NCBI RefSeq assembly: GCF_015100155.1
Contig: NZ_JACKZA010000014.1
Location: 1 to 64,000, forward strand
Direction: 5' to 3'
DNA length: 64,000 bases
Source: Acidithiobacillus sp. HP-2
GTDB lineage: Bacteria; Pseudomonadota; Gammaproteobacteria; Acidithiobacillales; Acidithiobacillaceae
Part shown: positions 8,752-16,949 of the stretch, piece after piece
Numbering within the stretch: the first letter of the stretch is position 1
Layout of the letters: every line of letters starts with the position of its first letter
Notes under the pieces: generated by a model
The model's input: the letters and a program-made list of their open reading frames with translations, nothing else
Databases searched by the model: none
What the model was told of the DNA's origin: nothing
Program-made: the position numbers and the translations under genes

Positions 8752-9614
8752 ACTTCAATACTCACAATTTTCCGTATCCAAAAATAACCCAAAAACTCAC
8801 AAAGAATGGCAACGGCCAATACTGCCCATCCCTGGGTCGTACTAAATAATGCACCCATAGCTTGCGGCTCGATTTGCAAGAGGGCCAAAATAATCAATGC
8901 AGGAAGCGCCGTCATGACGATCCCCTGAAGACGGCCCTGCGCAGTCAATGCTTTTATTTTCTGTTCCATCATCAGTCGCTTGCGAATAGTTTCTCCCAGT
9001 CGTGCCACTGTATCTGCAAGGCTGCCTCCGACTTCCCGACTAATTCGCAATGCGGAAGCGACCAGTTGTACATCTGGACTAGGTATACGTTCCGCCAGAT
9101 GATCAATCGCATCTTCAAAAGCAGCTCCAAGACGCTGTTCTCGCACCACCAAACCCAACTCCTGACTGATGGGCGGACTGAGATCACGAGATAGCCCCTC
9201 CATAGCCTGTTGCAAATTAGCACCGGCACGCAGTCCACTGGCCAACATCATCAGCGCATCTGGCAACTGCGCATGCAGTCGGTCCAAGCGTCGCCCCTGC
9301 AGCCAACGCATAATCAGGCGCGGCAGAAGCAGGATCAAAAAGGCAGCCCCGACAGCGACCACAACTGACCCCGACGCCCACCACGTCAGAATAGGCAGAA
9401 CAACCAGCAACATCAGATTAAATTTCCAGAGCAACACGGGGTCCGCAAAAATGAAAAGACTTTTCAGCCCCATTTGACTGTCGCGTGCGAAGCGGTTCTG
9501 TCCTCTATGCAGAAGCTGACGGGCAGCAAATAATAGCAGCAGCGTCAGGCCCAGAACGGCCATAAAGACCAGAAAAGCAAATGCTTCATGTCGCAACAGG
9601 TCTCTCCCACTCAA
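8748..9614 (-). CDS. tadB: Tad pilus inner-membrane platform protein TadB
   Basis: Second GspF-like platform protein. 288 aa, with membrane segments near 10-32, 70-115 and 240-285. The GspF domain contains LPDALMMLASGLRAGANLQQAME and LRISREVGGSLADTVARLGE. The start is uncertain: the frame opens with TTG at 9614 without a clear ribosome site, while a TTG at about 9596 has GGGAGA 5-6 nt upstream. Divergent from the LuxR-type regulator across a 310-bp AT-rich spacer that probably holds promoters for both halves of the locus. Confidence 0.9.
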   Translation of the reverse strand: MSGRDLLRHEAFAFLVFMAVLGLTLLLLFAARQLLHRGQNRFARDSQMGLKSLFIFADPVLLWKFNLMLLVVLPILTWWASGSVVVAVGAAFLILLLPRLIMRWLQGRRLDRLHAQLPDALMMLASGLRAGANLQQAMEGLSRDLSPPISQELGLVVREQRLGAAFEDAIDHLAERIPSPDVQLVASALRISREVGGSLADTVARLGETIRKRLMMEQKIKALTAQGRLQGIVMTALPALIILALLQIEPQAMGALFSTTQGWAVLAVAILCEFLGYFWIRKIVSIEV

Positions 9615-9924
9615 ACAAGCAGCTCAGACAAAGTGTAAAACAATACACATTATAATCAGCATTACATTTTCAGCCATAACCGATAGCTGCTTTACAGGAT
9701 CATTTAATCATAAGATAAAAATTCTAAAAAGATGTTCAATAATCATAACAGATATATTATAACTACATGTTTTTTATTTATATATAAACTGATAAACAAG
9801 AATTATAAACCCATGAAAGAGGTCTTTATCCATTTTATATACGATATTGACATTATGAAAAATCACAGTATTATTTTTGAAAATATTATAGATGTATCAA
9901 CTTCCATAATGGAGGGAGCGAACG
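9615..9924. other. AT-rich divergent intergenic region
   Basis: About 310 bp, far richer in A+T than the flanking genes. It separates leftward tadB from the rightward regulator gene. No convincing gene is seen; a short frame from 9732 has no ribosome site and runs into the regulator out of frame. Probable promoter region for both Tad operons; no specific operator can be assigned. Confidence 0.6.
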
Positions 9925-10623
9925 ATGTGGTTAAAACTATTGGCCCAGACAAAACTCCAGGGCACAGATGCAACACTTTTGAACAACAATTTGCAGCTAT
10001 CCCCGACACAGATGGCCCAACATTGGCGTGATCTAGGCTGGCTGCGCCAGATAAAAACTTACCGTATTCATCGACAAAGCAAGAGCTGGCAAACACATTG
10101 CTGGTGGCGCTACCCTGCCGGGCGCTGGCCCACCCCACCTCGGGGACTGATCGTTCGGGCTCAAAGGGAAGCCACGGGGAACACCCCAACTCCGCACACA
10201 GTCATGACCTCACTGGAAATCGCGTCAAGCTTCATCTGCAATGACACTCCCATGCAGATCATACTGTTTCATCTCGACACACAAAGAATACTAACTGCTG
10301 TAGAAATGCAAAAAATTCAGGCAGGGCTAACCTTCCTGCACAGCAGATTAGAAATAGAATACCCCTTTCATCCTGAACTAAACCCGACAGATTTACTTAT
10401 TGCACAATTACTGGTTAATGGTGTTGGTCAAAGCCAAATTGCACTGCAACTTGGACAGAGTGAAAGCACCATACGTTCCCGGATAGCCGCACTATGCCGA
10501 CGCCATGGGGTACCAAACAGGCGCATGCTCCTCGCGCGCCTTCTAAGGACCATTGGCAGAAAAAAACAAATCGCCACGTTGTCTTTCGGAGCCACTTCTG
10601 ACTGGAGTGAACAGCATGCGTAA
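9925..10623 (+). CDS. LuxR-type HTH transcriptional regulator
   Basis: Predicted DNA-binding regulator, 232 aa. Only the C-terminal region is recognisable. Residues of about 150-205 read as a LuxR/GerE-like helix-turn-helix: LLIAQLLVNGVGQSQIALQL then GQSESTIRSRIAAL and the recognition-helix end. No receiver or autoinducer domain can be identified in the first 140 residues, which contain several tryptophans. GGAGGGAG precedes the ATG at the proper distance. The stop overlaps the start of the OmpA-like gene by 8 bp, so the two are coupled. It is the first gene of the rightward Tad cluster and is a natural candidate for its local regulator; that is an inference. Confidence 0.75.
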   Translation: MWLKLLAQTKLQGTDATLLNNNLQLSPTQMAQHWRDLGWLRQIKTYRIHRQSKSWQTHCWWRYPAGRWPTPPRGLIVRAQREATGNTPTPHTVMTSLEIASSFICNDTPMQIILFHLDTQRILTAVEMQKIQAGLTFLHSRLEIEYPFHPELNPTDLLIAQLLVNGVGQSQIALQLGQSESTIRSRIAALCRRHGVPNRRMLLARLLRTIGRKKQIATLSFGATSDWSEQHA

Positions 10624-11581
10624 CAGATTTAATTTTTTCTTTTTTCTGACATTGTCTTTAGCAGGTTCAACATCTACTCTTGCAGAAAGTGGTCAAGATC
10701 TCCCCTTTCTGGGGCGATACCCCGGAAGCGTAGTGGATAATTATCGCAGCGCTCATTACGATGAAATAACAATTCCCCTGGGACCATTAGGTAAAAATGC
10801 TCTGACCCGTTCTGAAACACTGGAGGGCCAAATCACTTATATCAAATATCAGGTTCCCAGAGATCGCTCGCCACTGGAAGTGATCCGCAACTATCAACAA
10901 GCTTTGCAGCATGCAGGGTTCCATATTTTGTGGCAATGCGCCAACCACAGTTGCAGAACCAATGGAGATGCAGCCATCAATACATCTCTCTGGCGAAACG
11001 CGCCGACAGGCTATACAGGAGGCGTTGAAAATTTTCTTTTTGATGATGGGCGGATGTTAACAGCAGAACATCGAGCTGCTGATGGAGTACGTACTTTAGT
11101 TTTCATAAACGACAACACCCTGTTCGGTCATTCCCAGGATGCTTCAGTATATGCAATACAGACGCAGCCTATGCAAAACGGGATGGTGTCCAGTTCGCCC
11201 GACCCTCTGACTAGCGAAAGCATGCTCTATGCACTGAATAATAAGGGGCAATTTTCCTTGCATTTACCTTTTGACTTCAATCGCTCAAGCCTCAGGGCAG
11301 ATGCCCAACCCTCCTTGAAGGCATTGAGTGATCTACTAAAGAAGCATCCTCAGTTACATGTACGAATTGAGGGACACACAGATCAGGTAGGTGCAGAAAG
11401 CTACAACCAAAAGTTGTCCGTCACTCGGGCGGTAGCTGTTAAAAACGCCTTGCTTGTCGAAGGCATTGATCCCCGGCGCCTTGAAACAACAGGCTATGGA
11501 TCAAGCAGACCCCTGGTTAGCAACGATACTGAGGCAAATAGAGCCATCAACAGACGCGTAGAAATTATTAAATTGTCGTAA
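10616..11581 (+). CDS. OmpA-family envelope protein of the Tad locus
   Basis: Exported protein of about 321 aa with a signal peptide (MRNRFNFFFFLTLSLAGSTSTLAES). The middle contains a DUF4892-like or unknown region with a PRDRSPLEVIRNYQQAL segment. The C-terminal 110 residues are an OmpA/MotB peptidoglycan-binding domain: FDFNRSSLRADAQPSL, HVRIEGHTDQVGAESYNQKL, then the GYGSSRPLVSNDTEANR..NRRVEI box. The start at 10616 is chosen because it gives the signal peptide and has GGAG upstream; longer frames would mask the signal. OmpA-like proteins occur in several Tad loci and may anchor the secretin to the wall. Confidence 0.85.
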   Translation: MRNRFNFFFFLTLSLAGSTSTLAESGQDLPFLGRYPGSVVDNYRSAHYDEITIPLGPLGKNALTRSETLEGQITYIKYQVPRDRSPLEVIRNYQQALQHAGFHILWQCANHSCRTNGDAAINTSLWRNAPTGYTGGVENFLFDDGRMLTAEHRAADGVRTLVFINDNTLFGHSQDASVYAIQTQPMQNGMVSSSPDPLTSESMLYALNNKGQFSLHLPFDFNRSSLRADAQPSLKALSDLLKKHPQLHVRIEGHTDQVGAESYNQKLSVTRAVAVKNALLVEGIDPRRLETTGYGSSRPLVSNDTEANRAINRRVEIIKLS

Positions 11582-11916
11582 TCGTAACTTGTTTTTTTCG
11601 CACCGGGCAGGATCCTTTTGCAAGCCGGGAAACTTATCTCGTTGGCACCCATCAGCCACATCCATGAGGATGTGAGCTTGCGAATCTGCTCATGAGTCGC
11701 ACCCAAGCTATTACCCCAGTAGCTCTGAGTAATTGCTGCAAAGTTTTGCTTCACTTGAACCGAACGGTCCAGCGCACCCTGAAATTTCTTCCATATATCC
11801 TCGCTCAGGACTAAGTGGTAAAAATCTGCGAGCACATGGTTAGCCGCAGTTACAGCTGCGTCCAGCAAAAAATCTGGTACACCATCGTGACAAGCGCGAG
11901 CGTCAAACTGCGACAT
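11494..11916 (-). CDS. possible truncated phasin-like ORF, antisense to ompA-like 3' end
   Basis: An open frame of about 140 aa starting MSQFDARACHDG. The first ~105 residues (11600-11916) read like a small helical protein with LDRSVQVKQNFAAITQSYWG, loosely phasin-like. The last ~30 residues are the antisense of the OmpA-like gene's 3' end, which suggests the natural C-terminus has been lost or that the whole frame is chance. A weak GGGG precedes the ATG. Low GC like its surroundings. I list it because it fills most of an otherwise empty 618-bp gap. Confidence 0.35.
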   Translation of the reverse strand: MSQFDARACHDGVPDFLLDAAVTAANHVLADFYHLVLSEDIWKKFQGALDRSVQVKQNFAAITQSYWGNSLGATHEQIRKLTSSWMWLMGANEISFPACKRILPGAKKTSYDYDNLIISTRLLMALFASVSLLTRGLLDP

Positions 11917-11929
11917 ATTACCCCACAAA

Positions 11930-12199
11930 TTAACATCACAAATTACCTCACTGAAAATAATATAATAACGTCATTAGCAATAAATTTTATAGAAAATAAT
12001 TAACTATAAAACAATATTTATACAACAAACATAAATCATCATTAAAAAATTATAAGCCATAATTATAAAAAAATATTTATTCAATATTTACAAATAATTA
12101 AAAATTAAAACGCGTGATTATTGAACATATTGTTCATGTCTTTGTGGCATGCTTAAATAATAACACATCGATAAAGTAGCCGACCCTAATGGAGGATTC
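11930..12199. other. very AT-rich leader region before the Flp-type pilin
   Basis: About 270 bp of extremely AT-rich DNA without a gene. It ends in a 15-bp palindrome (12122-12136), a TAAATAATAA stretch that could serve as a -10 region, and GGAGG before the pilin ATG. Probably the pilin promoter. Confidence 0.5.
12122..12136. promoter_or_regulatory. palindromic operator-like site upstream of pilin gene
   Basis: Perfect inverted repeat TGAACA-TAT-TGTTCA about 64 bp before the pilin start codon. Its size and position fit a dimeric regulator site. The binding protein is unknown; the local LuxR-type regulator is one candidate. Confidence 0.45.
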
Positions 12200-12478
12200 A
12201 TGAAACATAATTTATCCACGTCAAATCAGCAAAAAGAATACGGTCAAGGGATGACAGAATATCTCATTATCGTTGCCCTCATCGCCATAACTGGAATTGC
12301 AGTATTTTCCTATTTTGGACAGACGTTGCGTCATCAAATGGCGGGTATTTCCCAGGAACTATCTGGCAAAAGTGGAGGAACCGAAATCACTGCAGCGCAG
12401 GGCACTGCGGGGCAAGCAACAGGCAATGCTGCCATTCAGAAAAATATGAGTGATTACAAATCTGACTTAGGCAAATAA
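12200..12478 (+). CDS. Flp-type IVb pilin
   Basis: Likely major pilin of the Tad system: 92 aa with a short positively charged leader, the prepilin cleavage and Glu5/Tyr6 signature (G-QGMTEY) and a hydrophobic segment LIIVALIAITGIAVFSYF, about residues 18-42. The soluble tail is short, Gly/Thr/Ala-rich and predicted disordered. GGAGG lies 6 nt before the ATG. Processing needs a TadV-type peptidase, which is not in this window. Confidence 0.87.
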   Translation: MKHNLSTSNQQKEYGQGMTEYLIIVALIAITGIAVFSYFGQTLRHQMAGISQELSGKSGGTEITAAQGTAGQATGNAAIQKNMSDYKSDLGK

Positions 12479-12561
12479 TTTTTTAATTTAGAATTTTTCA
12501 TCAATTCAGATTGAGAAATAATTCCATACGCACCTACCGGGATCATCAACTTCATATAAAT

Positions 12562-14172
12562 ATGGAATTTATTATGCGTTCAACGTCTATAAATATGATA
12601 TTTACTTCGAAAAATCTCGCAGAATCCGGGCAGGCAGCGTTATTTTCTATTGTTTTAATTCCAGCCATACTGTTAGCAGGGTTGTTTGTTTTTAATACTG
12701 GGCAGCAAACCGCTGTCAAACTTAAAACGCAAAATGCGGCTGACGCGGCAGCATTTTCAGCCATGCAAATGGAAGCGCGCGAACTAAATTTTATTGCTTA
12801 CACAAATCGCGCTATGGTGGCAAATCAAGTAGCTATTGGCCAGACCATCAGTCTTGTTTCGTGGGGAAGACACATAAATAGTCTGGGTGATAACATCCGG
12901 AATGTTGGAAATTTTGCCCAGACCATTCCAGGTGTAGGCTCAATCATAACAGCCATTACCAATGCCATTGCACAAAGCACCAATGTGCTGAATCAAAGCA
13001 TAGAAACTGCAAGCAACGTCTTGCTTCCCGCACTGGATTTAGCCGATTCGGCTTTGAGTGGTTCGCAAGAAGCCTACCACCTTGCTAACGGTGTTTTCGA
13101 TCCAGGAGGAGGCAACAATCATCCTGGTGGAGCAATGACAGCCGTTGCTGAACAGGTTGTTAAACTGAATGATGCCAACGGTCAACTAAACACCATTATT
13201 ATGGCTACCAACCTCAGCAGTTATTTCAAAAATCGTGGGAACCTCCTTCAGCGTTGGGGCGGTGACAAAGAGCAAGCTCAAAACCGCATGGCTTACATGA
13301 TCAATGCCTCACGAGATGGTTTTACATCCACCCGGAATCATCTGCCTACACCTCTTCTCCCTGTTAAATCCGGAAATCTGTACGTTACCGGCTGGGAATT
13401 TCGTCGCGCTGGGGGCTCGGAGATTGCCAAAACTACAGAAGGAAAGTTTGGCTGGTCCGGTATGGACACCTTGTCATTACATGTTTGGACCAGAAAAGGG
13501 ATATTGTTTGGTGGAAAAAAATTGATTGAGATCCCATTAGGTTTTGGAGCATCACAAACCGGTAATGGCAATAATTTCCCCTATCCTGGTCGATATCTGG
13601 AAACAAGATCAACTCCCCAAACAGTTTTTCCAACTGCAGAACGTATAGTCAACTTACCAGCCTATCAGGATTCCCGTTCGCAAAATGCTCAAGGGTCCAA
13701 TATTGCTGCTTTCAAAAATCCCGGAGAGCAAGATAGCACGGGGGCATCCATGCGCTCGGTCGGCGGCGATGCAACACGTTTTTCTGCTGGTGGAATCAGT
13801 CGCTACTGGGATTTTAATCGGAATAACCCACAACTTAAGGACGCGAATGGAGATCCAGCTGATGTAATGCCTTCTTATGTTGTAGTTGTGGAGCATGATC
13901 GCCAAAACGTACGGGATGCCAGCAACGCTTTGGGCATCAAGCAGTCCGCTCAGGATAAAACAAACATTTCACTGGCACAGGACAATCCAGGCAAGCACAT
14001 ACGCTCCATGGCCAAAGCTCAAGCATTTTTCCGACGGCCTGCATCATTATGGCAACGCGCTGATGCCTATGACGAGCGCGCCAATCTTTTTAGCCCGTTC
14101 TGGGAAGCCCGACTAGTGGATTTGAATGCACGCGAAAGATCGCTGTATGCGACTTTGCTTGGCTTGCAATAA
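12562..14172 (+). CDS. TadG/TadE-like minor pilus protein
   Basis: Large pseudopilin-like protein of about 536 aa. Near the N-terminus it has ESGQAALFSIVLIPAILLAG, a membrane segment of the 'putative Flp pilus-assembly TadE/G-like' type, followed by the usual KTQNAADAAAFSAMQMEARELN helix. The rest is a long periplasmic or extracellular region with no recognised domain, rich in Asn, Gly and Ser. The frame is open from a TTG at 12511; ATGs at 12562 and 12574 are both possible and none has a good ribosome site, so the start is uncertain. It follows the pilin by about 80 bp and precedes a TadE-like gene by 5 bp. Confidence 0.8.
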   Translation: MEFIMRSTSINMIFTSKNLAESGQAALFSIVLIPAILLAGLFVFNTGQQTAVKLKTQNAADAAAFSAMQMEARELNFIAYTNRAMVANQVAIGQTISLVSWGRHINSLGDNIRNVGNFAQTIPGVGSIITAITNAIAQSTNVLNQSIETASNVLLPALDLADSALSGSQEAYHLANGVFDPGGGNNHPGGAMTAVAEQVVKLNDANGQLNTIIMATNLSSYFKNRGNLLQRWGGDKEQAQNRMAYMINASRDGFTSTRNHLPTPLLPVKSGNLYVTGWEFRRAGGSEIAKTTEGKFGWSGMDTLSLHVWTRKGILFGGKKLIEIPLGFGASQTGNGNNFPYPGRYLETRSTPQTVFPTAERIVNLPAYQDSRSQNAQGSNIAAFKNPGEQDSTGASMRSVGGDATRFSAGGISRYWDFNRNNPQLKDANGDPADVMPSYVVVVEHDRQNVRDASNALGIKQSAQDKTNISLAQDNPGKHIRSMAKAQAFFRRPASLWQRADAYDERANLFSPFWEARLVDLNARERSLYATLLGLQ

Positions 14173-14177
14173 ACGTG

Positions 14178-15017
14178 ATGCTTCTCATGCTGAAAAAAAT
14201 TCATGCCGAAAAAAAATTATTTGGGGATAGCTCGCATAGTTCAGAACGAGGTCAGTCACTCACCGAATTCGTCGTGCTTGCAGCTTTTGCAATAATTCCT
14301 CTATTTTTCCTTGTTATTTACACCGGCAAATGGAGCTTTACGCAGTTGCGAAGTATCCAGGCAGCGCGCTATGTAGCTTGGGAGAGAATAGTGTGGAGAA
14401 AGTCTCCTCCTCCAGGGCGGGAATGGCCCGCCATCAAAAATGACAGAGAGCTACGAAACGAGGCTGCAATACGTTTTTTTGGTCCTCACGGTATAGGGCC
14501 CGTATCTATCAACTCAGGTAATAGTAATAGCGTACACCCAATATTAACCCGACATGATGGCCAGCCACTACTCCGCAATTTGGCTGACATAAGCATTTCG
14601 ACGCATGAGGAAAACATCGCCGATGGCGTGTCCATGAAGTTTTTGGGAACGCTCATGAAAATCTCCAGAATCCCCTTGCAGATGACCGGACCTACAGTGG
14701 CAAATATCAGTGTGCCACTAAGAGGTTTACCCTCTTACGTCTACCTGCCAGGCAGCACCTTCTCAGATGGCCTGCGATTTAACGCACAAGCAGCGGTTTT
14801 GACGGACGCTTGGACCGCTAATGGTCCTGAAGAAGAAGTCAGAATCGTTAAAACTCTCCTGCCCAGCGCCTATCTCGGCAATGGTCTGTTCAACACCGTA
14901 AAGACTATGGGGGGAGTGCTGTTTCCTGAACTCAATCAGCTGGGCTACGGGCATGTGGATCCAGAAGTACAGTATGGAGATCGCCTGCAACCTTATCCTG
15001 GAGATGGAAGGTCATGA
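14178..15017 (+). CDS. TadE-like minor pilin
   Basis: About 279 aa. Near residue 24 it has the TadE-type motif ERGQSLTEFVVLAAFAIIPLFF with a single hydrophobic segment, preceded by a short basic leader with two Lys-rich stretches. The remainder is an exported domain I cannot assign. The ATG at 14178 is preferred over the GTG directly before it. It overlaps the next gene by 4 bp (ATGA), showing tight coupling in the Tad operon. Confidence 0.8.
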   Translation: MLLMLKKIHAEKKLFGDSSHSSERGQSLTEFVVLAAFAIIPLFFLVIYTGKWSFTQLRSIQAARYVAWERIVWRKSPPPGREWPAIKNDRELRNEAAIRFFGPHGIGPVSINSGNSNSVHPILTRHDGQPLLRNLADISISTHEENIADGVSMKFLGTLMKISRIPLQMTGPTVANISVPLRGLPSYVYLPGSTFSDGLRFNAQAAVLTDAWTANGPEEEVRIVKTLLPSAYLGNGLFNTVKTMGGVLFPELNQLGYGHVDPEVQYGDRLQPYPGDGRS

Positions 15018-15685
15018 GAAAAAATCAACTTCTTCTTCTCTGTATGTTCTGCCTGGGTAACACAGACGTTTGGGCGGGAGAAAATCCTCTCTTACTACCA
15101 ACACCTGAAAATACTGTGACAGAACCTTTAGCGGGAAGCCTCAAAATCAATGGCGTGGATATTCATGCTACACAATTTCATGTCAGTGCGGAGGAAGAGC
15201 GGCTGCGTTCCCATTTTGTCGACGCCTGCGCCCAACTAAGAGGATCATATACCGAGAATATTCTTCGTGGTGAGCATATTCAGGGTTGTATCACTCCTCC
15301 ATATTCGCTCACCAGCCAGTGGCATATGGAAGGAAACACTGCCTACGGTACACTCTCCAGCCTACGAATGGACCAGAAGACAGGGCACGATCCTCTGCCA
15401 GATGATTTGCCTCTTCCTGCGAATGCCGAAATATTGCAGGACATTGATAGTCACGATCATGGGATACACGGACGAGTTTTGCATATACATGTGAACATGC
15501 CTGCATCTGATTTGCGTACGCTCCTGGAAAAAGCACTTCTGGCACGACAATGGCGTGGAAGCCCGGCAATGCAGGGGCAGACATCCGTTATTTCCATGAA
15601 TAAGGACAACCGCCACATCGATATGGTTATTGGTGCCGATGGAGTTGGTGAAAGCCGTGTCGTTGTTGTGCTGGATCAACGGTAG
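15014..15685 (+). CDS. uncharacterised exported protein of Tad operon
   Basis: 223 aa with a signal peptide (MRKNQLLLLCMFCLGNTDVWAGE). Four cysteines remain after processing or in the leader, including two in the region around residues 75-95 (DACAQL and GCITPPY) that may pair. No family recognised. Its overlap with the TadE-like gene and the 9-bp gap to the mini-pilin place it firmly in the pilus operon. The position before CpaB resembles that of the RcpB or TadD-like accessory proteins in other loci, but there is no TPR and I do not claim homology. Confidence 0.72.
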   Translation: MRKNQLLLLCMFCLGNTDVWAGENPLLLPTPENTVTEPLAGSLKINGVDIHATQFHVSAEEERLRSHFVDACAQLRGSYTENILRGEHIQGCITPPYSLTSQWHMEGNTAYGTLSSLRMDQKTGHDPLPDDLPLPANAEILQDIDSHDHGIHGRVLHIHVNMPASDLRTLLEKALLARQWRGSPAMQGQTSVISMNKDNRHIDMVIGADGVGESRVVVVLDQR

Positions 15686-15694
15686 AGACCGCCG

Positions 15695-15862
15695 ATGAAT
15701 GAAAAAGGTCAGTCCAGCATTGAGTATGCCATCGTCGCCGTATTTGCACTCGGCTTACTGTTTGTGGGTACGCCCAGTCCCATCGTACAGCTGATGGATG
15801 CATTGCGGAAATTTTCCAGCGATTTTTCCTGGGCTGCAGCTATCGCCACTCTACCTTTTTGA
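15695..15862 (+). CDS. 55-aa type IVb pilin-like small protein
   Basis: Short frame too small for most gene finders. It starts MNEKGQSSIEYAIVAVFALG, an almost ideal type IVb prepilin: four-residue leader ending in G, mature Q1, Glu5 and Tyr6, then a hydrophobic helix to about residue 30. Only about 25 residues follow, ending ATLPF. The stop (15860) is 9 bp before the CpaB start, so it is inside the operon. It may be a minor pilin or initiator, or a second Flp subunit. Confidence 0.72.
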   Translation: MNEKGQSSIEYAIVAVFALGLLFVGTPSPIVQLMDALRKFSSDFSWAAAIATLPF

Positions 15863-15871
15863 GGACAACTC

Positions 15872-16933
15872 GTGTCGACTCAAAACATCCCTGAACCAAC
15901 CGCCACCCCCCCATTTCTGCAAAAGAAAAAGCGTGCCCTAATTGGCTGGATCATTTTGGCATTTGCTATCACAGCGGGTTTTGCCGCAGCAGTGCTTGCT
16001 ATTCAAACGCTGGATGCTCAGGAAACTGCGCTAAAAAAACGCCTCATAAGTGAATTAACTCCCAAGAAAGAAAGTACCGTATCAGTAGTTGTCCCGATAG
16101 AAAATTTACCCGCTGGTACTGTCATTACCTTAGCCAAGGTAGCACGTCGCGTTATCCAGGCCGACAATACTCCTGCAGGCGCAGTTCTGGACACTGATTT
16201 CGATAAAATTGCATTGAAAAGACTGCTCTTTAAGGCAGAAAGAGGAAAGCCAATTACACTGTCGATGATTAACGCGACAGAGAGTCCAGCGGACGTTCTT
16301 GATGACCAACACGTTGCATTGACCATTTCGGTAAACTCAGAGAACTCCTTGGATAAAATGCTGCGGCCAGGGGATCGCATCGATTTATTGTGGATCACTT
16401 CGTCAAGCATATCTCATAACACCGCCCTGCATAGCCTACAAACAATAAGTTCCACATCAGAGGGGTCGCTAGTGCGATTTTTAGGACAGAATTTAAAAAT
16501 AATTGCCACTGGAAGAGAACTTTCCCCAAACAATATTGACAATTATTCACAGGGATACAACACCATTACCCTTGAAGTGACGCCTTTGCAAGCACAAGAA
16601 ATTCTGGTTGCACAAAAAAGCGGGGAAATCAGAATGGATTTACGTGGTAATAAAAAAAATACGGCATGGCCAAAGCGTAGTGTCTCCTTGCATGACATCA
16701 TTGGTTATCCACCTATTCCTCCTGCAGGAGTGGAATATATAGCGGGTGGAACGACCTCGAACGGCCCAGCTGACATCACTCAAATATCAACTACGGGACA
16801 GAAAAATGATGGTGCGCTTAATTCTAAACCATCGTTTGAAGAGCACCACAATCAGGAGCACAGCATCCCCCCTGCTGAACAAACAATCCAATATTTACCG
16901 TTTTCCTATATTCCTCCTTTACCTCAGTCCTGA
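15872..16933 (+). CDS. cpaB: Flp pilus assembly protein CpaB/RcpC
   Basis: Periplasmic assembly protein that works with the secretin. 353 aa with one N-terminal membrane segment (LIGWIILAFAITAGFAAAVLAI, about residues 21-43). Residues of about 70-140 form a SAF domain (VVPIENLPAGTVITLAKVARRV), followed by the RcpC/CpaB-type domain with DQHVALTISVNSENSLDKMLRPGDRIDLL. The C-terminal ~80 residues are Pro/Gln-rich and probably disordered. Start is a GTG preceded by GAGGAC. CpaC follows 16 bp downstream. Confidence 0.92.
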   Translation: MSTQNIPEPTATPPFLQKKKRALIGWIILAFAITAGFAAAVLAIQTLDAQETALKKRLISELTPKKESTVSVVVPIENLPAGTVITLAKVARRVIQADNTPAGAVLDTDFDKIALKRLLFKAERGKPITLSMINATESPADVLDDQHVALTISVNSENSLDKMLRPGDRIDLLWITSSSISHNTALHSLQTISSTSEGSLVRFLGQNLKIIATGRELSPNNIDNYSQGYNTITLEVTPLQAQEILVAQKSGEIRMDLRGNKKNTAWPKRSVSLHDIIGYPPIPPAGVEYIAGGTTSNGPADITQISTTGQKNDGALNSKPSFEEHHNQEHSIPPAEQTIQYLPFSYIPPLPQS

Positions 16934-16949
16934 CAGGAAATAGCCTCTG

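Noticed and set aside
9732..10031. 99-aa frame in the AT-rich tadB/regulator gap
   Set aside because: No ribosome site, biased composition from AT-rich DNA, and it runs into the regulator gene out of frame.
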